From assembly GCA_963777095.1 (NCBI GenBank), contig CAVZOY010000004.1:372001-436000 (forward strand): a DNA stretch of 64,000 bases, given 5' to 3'. Below are positions 25,981 through 33,432 of this stretch, one piece after another (position 1 is the stretch's first letter; each line of letters opens with the position of its first letter). A program made the position numbers and the translations under genes. The notes beneath the pieces were generated by a model. It did not search any database, was not told where the DNA came from, and was given only the letters and a program-made list of their open reading frames with translations. This stretch comes from CAVZOY01 sp963777095 (lineage in GTDB: Bacteria > Actinomycetota > Actinomycetes > Mycobacteriales > Geodermatophilaceae).

Positions 25981-25992
25981 GTGGCTGGCCAC
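25981..25992 (+). promoter_or_regulatory. Shared palindrome, copy 3
   Basis: GTGGCTGGCCAC is a perfect palindrome-like repeat (GTGGC, TG, GCCAC), followed by AGGTGC as at copy 2 on the opposite strand. It ends 57 bases before the -10 box of the secreted-protein gene at 26163. The next 25 bases also resemble those at copy 1. Confidence 0.6.
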
Positions 25993-26049
25993 AGGTGCGG
26001 CGCCCGAGGGACTCGTGCCACCCCCGTCGGAATGCGACCCCGACGTCCC

Positions 26050-26055
26050 TAGCGT
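26050..26055 (+). promoter_or_regulatory. -10 box of the second secreted-protein gene
   Basis: TAGCGT lies in CCTAGCGTCG, identical over ten bases with the element upstream of the paralogue at 18847-19518. A 5' leader of about 100 bases would precede the ATG. Confidence 0.5.
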
Positions 26056-26162
26056 CGCTGGTGGAAGAAAAGTCCTGCTGAGTGACCTGGTCAGGATCCG
26101 ATCGCGGTCTTCCGACTCCTCGGGCGCGGCTCGTCGGCGCCCCTCCGGAAAGGAATCCAGTC

Positions 26163-26681
26163 ATGAGAGCTCTGCGCCTCCTGGTGCCGATGACCGTGGG
26201 AACGGCTGCCGTCCTGTTCGCTGCGCCCGCAGCGGCGGCTCCGCCCGACCACTTCGTCGAAGCGCGGAACGTGAGCGGGACGTTCACCGTGGACTGCGGC
26301 ACGTTCACCGCCAGCATCTCGGGCACGTTCTCGCAGCGCTTCACCGTGTTCTTCGACGCCGAGGGCGACGTGACCCGGTTCATCGAGTTCGTCTCGGCCC
26401 CGGAGGACGTGTGGACCAACACGAGCACCGGCGAGTCGATCGTCGTGCGCGGTCACTTCGTCCAGGTGGCCACACGCATTCCGGGCACGGACGTGTTCGA
26501 TCGGACGGTCACCGGCTTCCGGTACATGGTGAACGAGCCGGGGGAGGGCGTGACCATCCGGGATGTCGGCCGGATCGTCTACGACGATCTGACCGAGCAG
26601 ACCTGGAGCGAGCTGGCCGGAAAGCACGACCTCGCTGAGGGCGCTCTGGTGGAGCCCACGTTCTGCGCGGCGATCGCCTGA
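26163..26681 (+). CDS. Secreted beta-rich protein, family A (paralogue)
   Basis: The 172-residue product has a clear signal peptide (MRALRLLVPMTVGTAAVLF with cleavage after APAAAA near residue 26). The mature part has an early Cys (TVDCGTF) and a late Cys (PTFCAAIA), likely a disulfide. It matches the protein at 18847-19518 strand by strand: ISGTFSQRFTVFFDAEG against VTGTGHERMTRWHTADG, RGHF against SGHF, RTVTGF against RTLTEV, and GRIVY against GRVTF. The function is unknown. AAAGGA lies nine bases before the ATG. Its promoter carries the third palindrome, so it probably belongs to the regulon of the upstream two-component genes. Confidence 0.75.
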   Translation: MRALRLLVPMTVGTAAVLFAAPAAAAPPDHFVEARNVSGTFTVDCGTFTASISGTFSQRFTVFFDAEGDVTRFIEFVSAPEDVWTNTSTGESIVVRGHFVQVATRIPGTDVFDRTVTGFRYMVNEPGEGVTIRDVGRIVYDDLTEQTWSELAGKHDLAEGALVEPTFCAAIA

Positions 26682-26882
26682 CCGGGCGCGCGCCGCGAAT
26701 CAGCGGCCGAGCCCGGGGACGACGTGCCCCGAGGTTCTCGACGAAGCGCACCGGGTCGCGTGAAGCTCGAGAGATGTACGGCGACCTGCACGGGTGTCCT
26801 TCGGGAACGTCGGTACGCCGGCTCCTGGGCCGTGCGGTCCCGCATCGATAGGGTTGCCTCCCTGTCGGGAGAGGGAGGCGGC

Positions 26883-27332
26883 GTGACCGCGGAGGACGAG
26901 GACGACGTCCTGCTGTCGACGCTGCGTCTGGCCATGGGCATCTCGGTGCACGCAGCCGACCGGGTCGACTCCCACGTCTCGGCCGTACAGCTGCGTGCGC
27001 TCACCGTGCTGAGCGGGATGCCGGGCAGCAATCTGGGCCGGCTGGCCGAGGCGATGGACGTGGCGCTCTCGACGGCGAGCCGGCTCGTCGAGCGACTGGT
27101 GTCCTCGGGGCTCGTCGACCGCCGAACGTCGGCGGTCAACCGTCGCGAGGTCACGCTGCGGCTGACCGATCAGGGCACCCGGACGCTGTCGCAATACGAC
27201 GCCATCCGGTTGGAGGGCATCCGACGCGTGCTCGAGCAGCTGCCGGCGGACGAGCGCGACGCCGTCCTGACCGGCCTGCGGCTGCTGACCCGGGCGACGG
27301 ATCCGGTCCCCGTCAGGCAGCGGGCCCGCTAG
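26883..27332 (+). CDS. MarR-family transcriptional regulator
   Basis: A 149-residue regulator with the MarR winged helix: recognition helix region LGRLAEAMDVALSTASRLVE near residues 48-67, wing SAVNRREVTLRLTDQG near residues 80-95, and flanking dimerisation helices. The GTG start follows GGGAGGCGGC; a TAGGGT element 50 bases earlier is a possible -10 box. Ligand and targets cannot be told. It has no divergent partner close by, so it may act elsewhere. Confidence 0.82.
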   Translation: MTAEDEDDVLLSTLRLAMGISVHAADRVDSHVSAVQLRALTVLSGMPGSNLGRLAEAMDVALSTASRLVERLVSSGLVDRRTSAVNRREVTLRLTDQGTRTLSQYDAIRLEGIRRVLEQLPADERDAVLTGLRLLTRATDPVPVRQRAR

Positions 27333-27429
27333 GCGTGCCGGCGGCCGATAGCGGCGAAACGCAGCGGCCGCCCGTCCCGAGAACTCGGCACTGCCCGCCG
27401 GTCCTGCCCTCGCTACGCTGGCCGCGCAC

Positions 27430-28313
27430 ATGGCCAGCCTGAACAGGGTCGGTCCCGCTTCGGCGGCGACCGGCCGCGTGCGGCGCTGTCGACACTCGGC
27501 CGGACGCGTCGACGACCCACGACAGCCGAGGGACGGGCAGGGACGCCGTGGCCGGAGCGCGGGTTTCGCCGGAAGAACTGCCGGTTCGTCGCTAGGGAGT
27601 TCGCGCGCGGGTCGGCCTCCGGTCATCGCCGACGCGTTCGTCGAGCTGGCCGACACGCTCGTCGACGACTTCGACGTCCTGGACTTCTTGCACACGCTCG
27701 TCGAGCGCGCGGTCGGGCTGCTGGACGCCGATGCCGGCGGGATCATGCTGGCGGACGGGCGTGGCGGCCTGGAGGTGCTCGCGGCGTCCAGCCACGAGGT
27801 CCAACTGGTCGAGCTGTTCGAGCTCCAGAACCAGGAGGGTCCGTGTCTCGAGGCGTTCCGCTCGGGGCGGGCGGTGACCAAGGACGACCTCGCGGAGATG
27901 CGTGCGGCCTGGCCGTCGTTCACTGCGCGCCTGGAGCAGGCGGGGTTCTCGTCGGCGCAGGCCATCCCGATGCGACTGCGGGAGCGGGTGATCGGGGCGC
28001 TGAACGTCTTCCGCATCACCCCCGGCGCACTGGGCAGCGCGGACATGAACTGGCCCGGGCGCTCGCCGACGTCGCCACCGTGGGCCTGCTCCAGGAGCGC
28101 AGTCTCCGCGCGCGGGACCGGCTGGCCGGGCAACTGCAGATCGCGCTGAACAGCCGGGTGCTGATCGAGCAGGCCAAGGGCGTCCTGGCCGAGCGGACCG
28201 GCCTGGAGGTGGATCAGTCGTTCGCCGCCATGCGCACGCACGCCCGCCGGCACGGACTGCCGCTGCACGACGTCGCCCTGGACATCGTGCGGGGCCGTCT
28301 GCGCGTGCTCTGA
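27430..28313 (+). CDS. GAF and ANTAR domain protein (frameshifted)
   Basis: A GAF sensor domain (LADTLVDDFDVLDFLHTLVE through SAQAIPMRLRERVIGALNVF) is followed by a C-terminal ANTAR domain (NSRVLIEQAKGVLAERTGLE, then the FAAMRTHAR helix). ANTAR domains bind paired-hexaloop RNA to prevent transcription termination, so this is a putative RNA-binding antiterminator switched by a ligand at the GAF domain. The frame changes near 28051; here one base appears missing (AACTGG for AACCTGG). The start is unsure: from ATG 27430 the first 65 residues are low-complexity, and a shift in this region may hide the true start. TACGCT lies 11 bases before that ATG. Confidence 0.8.
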
Positions 28314-28601
28314 GCGACGGAATCGTCCGGTCACGCGTCGTGGACGCCGCGCGCCGGCTCGGGTTCGCCGGACGGACGCCGTGCCGACGCCGCAGCCACA
28401 GTCGTAGCGTTCCCGCCAGAGCGTGAGCCCGCGCCCCTGTGTGCGCGGGGACTGCCCCCGGACCCGGTCCGCTCGGCAGTGAACGGCGACGCGCGGTCGC
28501 ACAGAAGAGCGCTGGTGGTCCGTATGGCCGGCTCCCGCACTCGAGATGCTCGACGAGCCGGGCACGTTGGGGTCGGTGACCGCCTGACGCGCCGTCCGTC
28601 G
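28314..28601. other. Intergenic stretch without recognisable gene
   Basis: This convergent gap between the GAF-ANTAR gene and the protease gene holds no protein-like reading frame that I recognise in either strand, and no clear hairpin terminator. Confidence 0.5.
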
Positions 28602-29402
28602 CTAGGGCAGCGTCACGAAGTCGTCGAGGAAGGCCCGGGCAGAGGCGGAGTCCAGGCGGTAGGTCTTGTCCGTCGCCCGGCACATCGAGTCGCCGGTGAT
28701 CGTGATCGAGACGAGCTTCCTGCTCGCCGTGCCCCCGAGGAAGTGCGGTCCGCCCGAGTCGCCGTAGCAGGTGCCGCCGTCGCCCGTCGATGGGTTCATC
28801 GAGAGCACGAACCAGTTCTGCTGCAGTGACATCGCCGTCTGCAGGGCGAAGCGCCGCACGCCCTCCGGGTCCTCGAAACCGGCCGGGCCGCCGGTCTTGT
28901 CGTCGCGCACCGTGCCGTAGCCGACCGCCGTGAAGGTCTTGTCGTCGAGCACGTGCCGCGCCTGCAGTCGGTCGAGCAGGCCCCGGCCCGGTAGCTGGGC
29001 GGGCGTGATGCCGGTGGGCGCCCGGTCGAGGACGACGACGGCGATGTCGTGGCCGTCCGAGGCGCCACCCGATCCGAACAAGGGGTGGGTCTGGCCAGTC
29101 CCGCGGATGATCCCGGCCGGCGACGCCGCGCCCTCGTCGTAGTCGGAGGCGAAGCTGACGGCGACCCTCTGCCCGTCCACCTCGAAGCAATGGCTCGCGG
29201 TCAGGAAGATCCTCGGCGCGATCAAGGTGCCGGTGCAGGCGACGTCCGGGCCGGGGCTGTCGGAATCCCAGTCGTACAGCAGCGCGCCGACCTGGGGGTG
29301 CCGGTTTCCGTCCGGCTGCCCGAACGTGATGGCGCCAGCTGTTCCGGGCCACAGGACCAGCAGGACGAGGCTGACGGCGAGGGCGATGACCGGACGTCGC
29401 AT
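28602..29402 (-). CDS. Secreted trypsin-like serine protease
   Basis: The 266-residue protein has a signal peptide (MRRPVIALAVSLVLLVLWPG, cleavage near AGA) and an S1 peptidase domain. The catalytic triad is complete: His in LTASHCFE, Asp in DGHDIAVVVLD, and Ser in CYGDSGGPHF. Cys pairs around the His and Ser fit the usual disulfides. Unlike bacterial trypsins with an N-terminal activation peptide, the stretch before the domain is very short, so activation may follow signal cleavage. GGGGAG lies six bases before the ATG. The biological target is unknown. Confidence 0.88.
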   Translation of the reverse strand: MRRPVIALAVSLVLLVLWPGTAGAITFGQPDGNRHPQVGALLYDWDSDSPGPDVACTGTLIAPRIFLTASHCFEVDGQRVAVSFASDYDEGAASPAGIIRGTGQTHPLFGSGGASDGHDIAVVVLDRAPTGITPAQLPGRGLLDRLQARHVLDDKTFTAVGYGTVRDDKTGGPAGFEDPEGVRRFALQTAMSLQQNWFVLSMNPSTGDGGTCYGDSGGPHFLGGTASRKLVSITITGDSMCRATDKTYRLDSASARAFLDDFVTLP

Positions 29403-29687
29403 GACGACTCCCCGTTCTCGGTCTTCCGACGTTTCGGCGACCGTAGACGGCCACGAGCGGATCCGAAACCCGAGCGGCCGCTTCCCGAGCGGCCCGGACA
29501 AGAAATCTGGCGCCGGGGCGCACCCCTGCTCGGGTGGTCGGCGATGACAGGGATGAGATGGCCGCGCCTGGCGACCCCTCCCTCGCCTCCCCCGTGGGTG
29601 AGGGCGGCCGGCAAGGCGCGGTCATCTCGCCAGGCCCCAACCGAGCATGACCGCGACGGCATCGGCCTCGCGGGAGGAGGAGGCACG
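29403..29687. other. Divergent intergenic region
   Basis: This 285-base gap separates the protease gene and the small acidic protein gene, and must hold both promoters. A direct repeat CCCGAGCGGCC occurs twice near 29471-29495. No reading frame looks coding. Confidence 0.4.
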
Positions 29688-30110
29688 TTGACCCATCCCA
29701 CGGCGACCCACCGGTTCCAGGACAACGAGGTGGCCGATGCCGACACTGCCGCGCCGAACCTGGCCGCCATCCAGGACAGCTACGAGGCGGCCAAGGCCAA
29801 CATCGTCGATCCCGCTCCTCCCTGGCCGTCCGCGGCGGACGACGACGAGCCCTTCCCGGAGACGGAGCTGATCGACGGCCGCATGGTCATGCTGCCGTCC
29901 GTGCCCGATGGAAGCTCGGGAACCGAGGCGATGAGCGTGGCGGCGAGGTTCCTCGCCGAGCAGCAGGCCCTCGAGGAGGCGCGACCGCCGGTGACCGACA
30001 GCGAGCCGGGGCCGGAACGAGCGGCTGCTACCCCCGGTCGGCGCGGATGGTGGCGTGGCATCCGTAAGGCACTGCACTCAGGCGATCCCGACACCCGATC
30101 GGAGTCCTGA
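29688..30110 (+). CDS. Hypothetical small acidic protein
   Basis: The 140-residue product is hydrophilic, rich in Asp, Glu, Pro and Ala, with a basic patch RRGWWRGIRKAL close to the C-terminus. I recognise no domain. The TTG start is chosen because a very strong GGAGGAGGAGG ribosome site ends five bases before it; an ATG at 29547 would add a low-complexity tail. A strong terminator follows, so it is a single-gene unit. Confidence 0.55.
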   Translation: MTHPTATHRFQDNEVADADTAAPNLAAIQDSYEAAKANIVDPAPPWPSAADDDEPFPETELIDGRMVMLPSVPDGSSGTEAMSVAARFLAEQQALEEARPPVTDSEPGPERAAATPGRRGWWRGIRKALHSGDPDTRSES

Positions 30111-30136
30111 CCCCCTCCGCCGGCTGAACGCACCGC

Positions 30137-30167
30137 GGCCCCCGACCTCGCGAGGAGGTCGGGGGCC
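30137..30167 (+). terminator. Intrinsic terminator (13-bp stem)
   Basis: A perfect 13-base inverted repeat (GGCCCCCGACCTC and its complement) with a five-base loop closes the preceding gene. The T-run is weak, as is common in high-G+C actinobacteria. Confidence 0.75.
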
Positions 30168-30183
30168 CCTGCGTCCTTACGAC

Positions 30184-30215
30184 GACTCAGATGTCGTGGA
30201 CATCGCGAACTCGTG
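30184..30215 (+). repeat. attL-like copy of the glnA1 3' end
   Basis: GACTCAGATGTCGT, two bases, then ACATCGCGAACTCGTG duplicates the 3' end of glnA1 at 31405-31437 (30 identical bases in 33; GG here against AGT there). The two copies bracket 1.2 kb of foreign-looking DNA in direct orientation. Confidence 0.7.
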
Positions 30216-30271
30216 TTGCGGGGGAGTCTCAGCCGGTCACAGGCGTCCGGGGCGTCCTCACCCCCACGCCG

Positions 30272-31003
30272 CTAGCTCGCTCGCTTCGCGAGGCTGTGTC
30301 TGCGCAGGGTGAGGTAGAGGATTCCGACACCGCAGACGGTGTACATCACGCTCTGAAGCCACCCATGACCAGGTGGGGTGTCGTGCGAGGCGTAGATCGC
30401 CATCCAGAAGAAATACTCGAACAGGAGACTGAACACGCTTGCGGTCAGCAGGCCGATGACAAGGAATCCCAAGCGACCCTCGTCGTCACGGCCACCCCAC
30501 AGAGCTCCAAAAAGCGGAACCACCAATAGGGGGACGATGACCAATCCAGGCAGATGCAGCATCGGCAAGACCTCATCATCGTTGCCGAAAGGTAGCCATC
30601 CCTGCGTGTACCACAGGAGGTCGGGAAGCGCCCCGGCGATCGTGAATGCGCCGCCCAGGCAGGCTACAACGCGAACCACGACGCTCTTTCCTCCGAGGAC
30701 CACGGGGGAGAACCAGAGCAAACCGATGACGAGGGTGCTCGACGCCAGCATGATCGCCGCCTGGCGCAGGTCGCTCGGCAGCGCGGTGAAGCCGATCAGG
30801 TCGGACGTGTCGTCCTGCCGGGTGATACAGCCGGAAGTGTCGAATCCGTCGGTGAAGCATGGATCCCACCAACGGATGGCTGCGGCGGCGAAGCTCAGCG
30901 CACCAGCGGTCAGCAGAGCGAGCGCGATCAGTACCCAGGTCAGCGAGTTCCGAGGTGCGACACGGCGAGCGTCGGGCGGCTGTATCTGCATCTCCTGAGT
31001 CAT
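30272..31003 (-). CDS. Integral membrane protein of unknown function
   Basis: A 243-residue protein with about five to six transmembrane helices (for example SLTWVLIALALLTAGALSF, LASSTLVIGLLWF, VIVPLLVVPLFGALW). Two Cys lie in the first external loop (DPCFTDGFDTSGC), probably a disulfide. I recognise no family. GGAGGA lies four bases before the ATG. The start codon overlaps the stop of a small upstream reading frame as ATGA. Its codon use is less G+C-biased than the surroundings, consistent with transfer, and it lies between the two glnA1-end repeats. Confidence 0.65.
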   Translation of the reverse strand: MTQEMQIQPPDARRVAPRNSLTWVLIALALLTAGALSFAAAAIRWWDPCFTDGFDTSGCITRQDDTSDLIGFTALPSDLRQAAIMLASSTLVIGLLWFSPVVLGGKSVVVRVVACLGGAFTIAGALPDLLWYTQGWLPFGNDDEVLPMLHLPGLVIVPLLVVPLFGALWGGRDDEGRLGFLVIGLLTASVFSLLFEYFFWMAIYASHDTPPGHGWLQSVMYTVCGVGILYLTLRRHSLAKRAS

Positions 31004-31185
31004 GGTCCTCCGAATCTGCGTACCTGGCCGCAACGTAGCAGCACGGCCACATGCTCGACCGGCCAACTCAGGGCCATTTCAGGATCGATCGGCACGCCGT
31101 AGGTCATGGTCGATACGCGACCGTAGAAGGCGCCGGGCCGGTACCGGAGATGACCGCGATCGACTTCGCCCTGTCGGGTCGCCAT
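31000..31185 (-). CDS. Small reading frame coupled to the membrane protein gene
   Basis: The 61-residue frame starting MATRQGEVDRGHLRYRP ends in a stop that overlaps the start of the membrane protein gene by four bases. That overlap, and the lack of another promoter-sized gap, suggest a real coupled gene. No homology is recognised, and the stretch could also be recombinase debris read on the other strand. Confidence 0.35.
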   Translation of the reverse strand: MATRQGEVDRGHLRYRPGAFYGRVSTMTYGVPIDPEMALSWPVEHVAVLLRCGQVRRFGGP

Positions 31186-31207
31186 GGCCGCGTATTCGTG
31201 GATCTGA

Positions 31208-31420
31208 ACCAAACAGTGCGCGTTCCCGACAGCACCTCGGGCAGCACCCGCCGTGCGGACCACGCTCGACACCTACGGGCACCTGTGGCCCGACAGCGAC
31301 GAGCCCGCACGAGCCGCCGTTGGTGCGGTGCTGGCGGCTCGTGCGGACTCTGTGCGGACCAAGGCCTGCGGGCTGCGGTGGATCAGCCGTTCAGCGGCTC
31401 GTGTGACTCAGATGTCGTAG
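31208..31420 (+). pseudogene. C-terminal fragment of a tyrosine recombinase (integrase)
   Basis: The frame reads TTLDTYGHLWPDSDEPARAA, then VGAVLAARADSVRT, and stops at 31420 inside the attR-like repeat. TLDTYGHLWPDS contains the catalytic Tyr and is the hallmark ending of actinobacterial phage and island integrases. A stop codon at 31205 and loss of the upstream catalytic Arg-His-Arg region show it is a remnant. Confidence 0.75.
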
Positions 31421-31437
31421 TACATCGCGAACTCGTG
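31405..31437 (+). repeat. attR-like repeat overlapping the glnA1 stop
   Basis: This right-hand copy contains the genuine last codons and stop of glnA1 and also the stop codon of the integrase fragment, the standard layout at an attachment site next to its integrase gene. Confidence 0.65.
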
Positions 31438-32841
31438 CGGATGCGGGCGCAGCCGGATCGGGTCGATCTCGAACTCCCGCTTGTACTCGATCCACGTCTC
31501 GATCAGGTCGGGGGTGAAGACCCCGCCCTCGATCAGGTAGTCGTGGTCGACCTCGAGCCGGTCGAGGACGGCGTCCAGCGACGCGGGCACCTTCTCGATG
31601 TTCAGGGCCTCCTCGGGCGGCAGCTCGTAGAGGTCCTTGTCGACCGGTGCCGGCGGCTCGATCTTGTTCTTCACACCGTCGAGGCCGGCCATCATCATCG
31701 CCGAGAAGGCGAGGTAGGGGTTGGCCGACGGGTCGGGCACGCGGAACTCGATGCGCTTGGCCTTCGGGTTGTCGCCCGAGATCGGGATGCGGCAGCAGGC
31801 CGAGCGGTTGCGGGCCGAGTAGACGAGGTTGATCGGCGCCTCGTAGCCCGGCACCAGACGGTGGTAGCTGTTGACCGTCGGGTTCGTGAAGGCCAGCAGG
31901 GACGGCGCGTGCGCCAGGAGCCCACCGATGTAGTGCCGGGCGGTGTCGGAGAGCCCCGCGTAGCCGGTCTCGGCGTGGAACAGCGGCTCGCCGTCCTTCC
32001 AGAGGCTCTGGTGGCAGTGCATGCCGGACCCGTTGTCACCGAAGAGCGGCTTGGGCATGAACGTCGCCGTCTTGCCGTACGCCCAGGCCGTGTTCTTGAT
32101 GATGTACTTGAACAGCATCAGGCTGTCGGCCGAGCGCAGCAGCGTGTCGAACTTGTAGTTGATCTCGGCCTGGCCGCCGGTGCCGACCTCGTGGTGACCG
32201 CGCTCGAGCTCGAGGCCCGCGTTGGTCAGGTTGGTCATCATCGTCGAGCGCAGGTCGCTGTAGTGGTCGTAGGGCTCGACGGGGAAGTAGCCGCCCTTGG
32301 CCCGGGTCTTGTAGCCCAGGTTCGGGCCGCCGTTCTCGCCGGTCGGCGAGCCCGAGTTCCACGAACCCTCGACCGAGTCGATGTGGTAGTAGCCCTCGTT
32401 GATGCCGGTCGAGTGCCGGATCGAGTCGAAGATGTAGAACTCCGCCTCCGGCCCGAAGTAGGCGGTGTCGGCGATGCCGCTGCTGGCCAGGTACGCCTCG
32501 GCCTTCTTCGCCACGTTGCGCGGGTCGCGGCTGTAGGCCTCGCGCGTGATCGGGTCGTGGATGAAGAAGTTGACGTTCAGCGTCTTGTGCCGGCGGAACG
32601 GGTCGAGGAACGCGCTGTTGGCGTCGGGCAGCAGCAGCATGTCGGACTCGTTGATGGCCTGGAAGCCACGGATCGAGGACCCGTCGAAACCGAGGCCCTC
32701 GGAGAACGTGTCCTCGCCGAACGTCGACGCCGGGATGGTGAAGTGCTGCATGACGCCGGGAAGGTCGCAGAAGCGGACGTCGACGTACTCGACGTCGTTG
32801 TCGCGGATGTAGGCGGCGACCTCGTCGGGACTGGTGAACAT
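31408..32841 (-). CDS. glnA1: Glutamine synthetase type I
   Basis: The 477-residue main ammonia-assimilating enzyme forms dodecamers in the cytosol. Motifs are complete: GFDGSSIRGF, metal/ATP residues in YFGPEAEFYIFDS, GSGMHCHQSLWKDG and NRSACCRIP. The tyrosine of the adenylylation loop is in PINLVYSARNRS, matching the presence of GlnE in the window. The ATG has GGAGGA upstream. Two overlapping GlnR sites lie 51-88 bases before the start. The 3' end carries the attachment site of a decayed element, but the coding sequence is intact to HEFAMYYDI. Confidence 0.96.
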   Translation of the reverse strand: MFTSPDEVAAYIRDNDVEYVDVRFCDLPGVMQHFTIPASTFGEDTFSEGLGFDGSSIRGFQAINESDMLLLPDANSAFLDPFRRHKTLNVNFFIHDPITREAYSRDPRNVAKKAEAYLASSGIADTAYFGPEAEFYIFDSIRHSTGINEGYYHIDSVEGSWNSGSPTGENGGPNLGYKTRAKGGYFPVEPYDHYSDLRSTMMTNLTNAGLELERGHHEVGTGGQAEINYKFDTLLRSADSLMLFKYIIKNTAWAYGKTATFMPKPLFGDNGSGMHCHQSLWKDGEPLFHAETGYAGLSDTARHYIGGLLAHAPSLLAFTNPTVNSYHRLVPGYEAPINLVYSARNRSACCRIPISGDNPKAKRIEFRVPDPSANPYLAFSAMMMAGLDGVKNKIEPPAPVDKDLYELPPEEALNIEKVPASLDAVLDRLEVDHDYLIEGGVFTPDLIETWIEYKREFEIDPIRLRPHPHEFAMYYDI

Positions 32842-32891
32842 CGATCCTCCGGGAGTGGGCGGACAGCCGACGCTGAACCTACGAGCGCGGA

Positions 32892-32929
32892 GTTGCTCCT
32901 GGGTGTCCCGAGTGTTTCGGAGGAGTAAC
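32892..32929 (-). promoter_or_regulatory. Double GlnR-binding site upstream of glnA1
   Basis: Read on the minus strand, GTTAC, GAAAC, GACAC and GCAAC occur in that order, each separated by six bases. This reproduces the a-site/b-site pattern (GTNAC-N6-GAAAC, twice) known for GlnR. A TAGGTT -10 candidate follows 15 bases downstream. Confidence 0.8.
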
Positions 32930-32996
32930 ACCGGCTCCGGCGTGTCGCCGGGAGTCGTGACCGCCTGCGACGAGCCGGTCGGTCGACCGGGAGTCC

Positions 32997-33002
32997 TACG
33001 CT
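32997..33002 (+). promoter_or_regulatory. -10 box of a leaderless promoter
   Basis: TACGCT lies seven bases before the ATG of the RDD gene, with no ribosome site. Confidence 0.6.
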
Positions 33003-33009
33003 GGCGGAC

Positions 33010-33432
33010 ATGGACAGGGACGCCTCCCCACCCTCTCAGCAGCGCCTCCGCGGCGCCTCCCTGGGCCTGCCGGCGTCCGGCCCGGGCTCGCTGGCGGCCT
33101 TCAGCACCCGCGTCCTCGCCTTCCTCGTCGACGCGCTGATCGCCGCCGTGGTGGCCGCCCTGTTCACCGCGCCCGAGCTGCCGCGCAGCTGGAGCCTGCT
33201 GTCCCTGGGGCTGATGTACGTGATCACCCTGGTCGCGTTCGGTCAGACGCCGGGCATGCGGCTGCTCGGCCTGCGGCTGGCGCACCCGCGGGAGGGCCAG
33301 CGGCTGGCCCTGTGGCGCGCCGTCGTCCGGACGGCGCTGCTCCTGGTGCTGCTGCCGGCCCTGGTCGTCGATGCCGACGGCCGCGGTCTGCACGACCGGC
33401 TCACCGACACCGCCGTGGTCCGCGAGCGTTGA
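33010..33432 (+). CDS. RDD-family membrane protein
   Basis: The 140-residue protein has three transmembrane helices and the RDD signature: FSTRVLAFLVDALIAAVVAA at the first helix, GQTPGMRLLGLRL in the middle, and a C-terminal GLHDRLTDTAVV. The function is not established; relatives are implicated in ion transport or membrane stress. An RDD protein also sits beside glnA1 in Mycobacterium tuberculosis (Rv2219A), supporting orthology. The stop overlaps the start of the acetyltransferase gene. Confidence 0.85.
   Translation: MDRDASPPSQQRLRGASLGLPASGPGSLAAFSTRVLAFLVDALIAAVVAALFTAPELPRSWSLLSLGLMYVITLVAFGQTPGMRLLGLRLAHPREGQRLALWRAVVRTALLLVLLPALVVDADGRGLHDRLTDTAVVRER

Larger units (their letters stand above)
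30184..31437. mobile_element. Relic of a site-specific integrated element in the 3' end of glnA1
   Basis: Direct repeats of the last 33 bases of glnA1 flank this segment, and the C-terminus of a tyrosine recombinase lies directly at the right-hand repeat. Base composition falls to roughly 60% G+C in the enclosed membrane protein gene, well below the neighbours. This fits an integrative element that used the glnA1 end as its attachment site and rebuilt the gene on insertion, then lost almost everything else. Confidence 0.65.
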
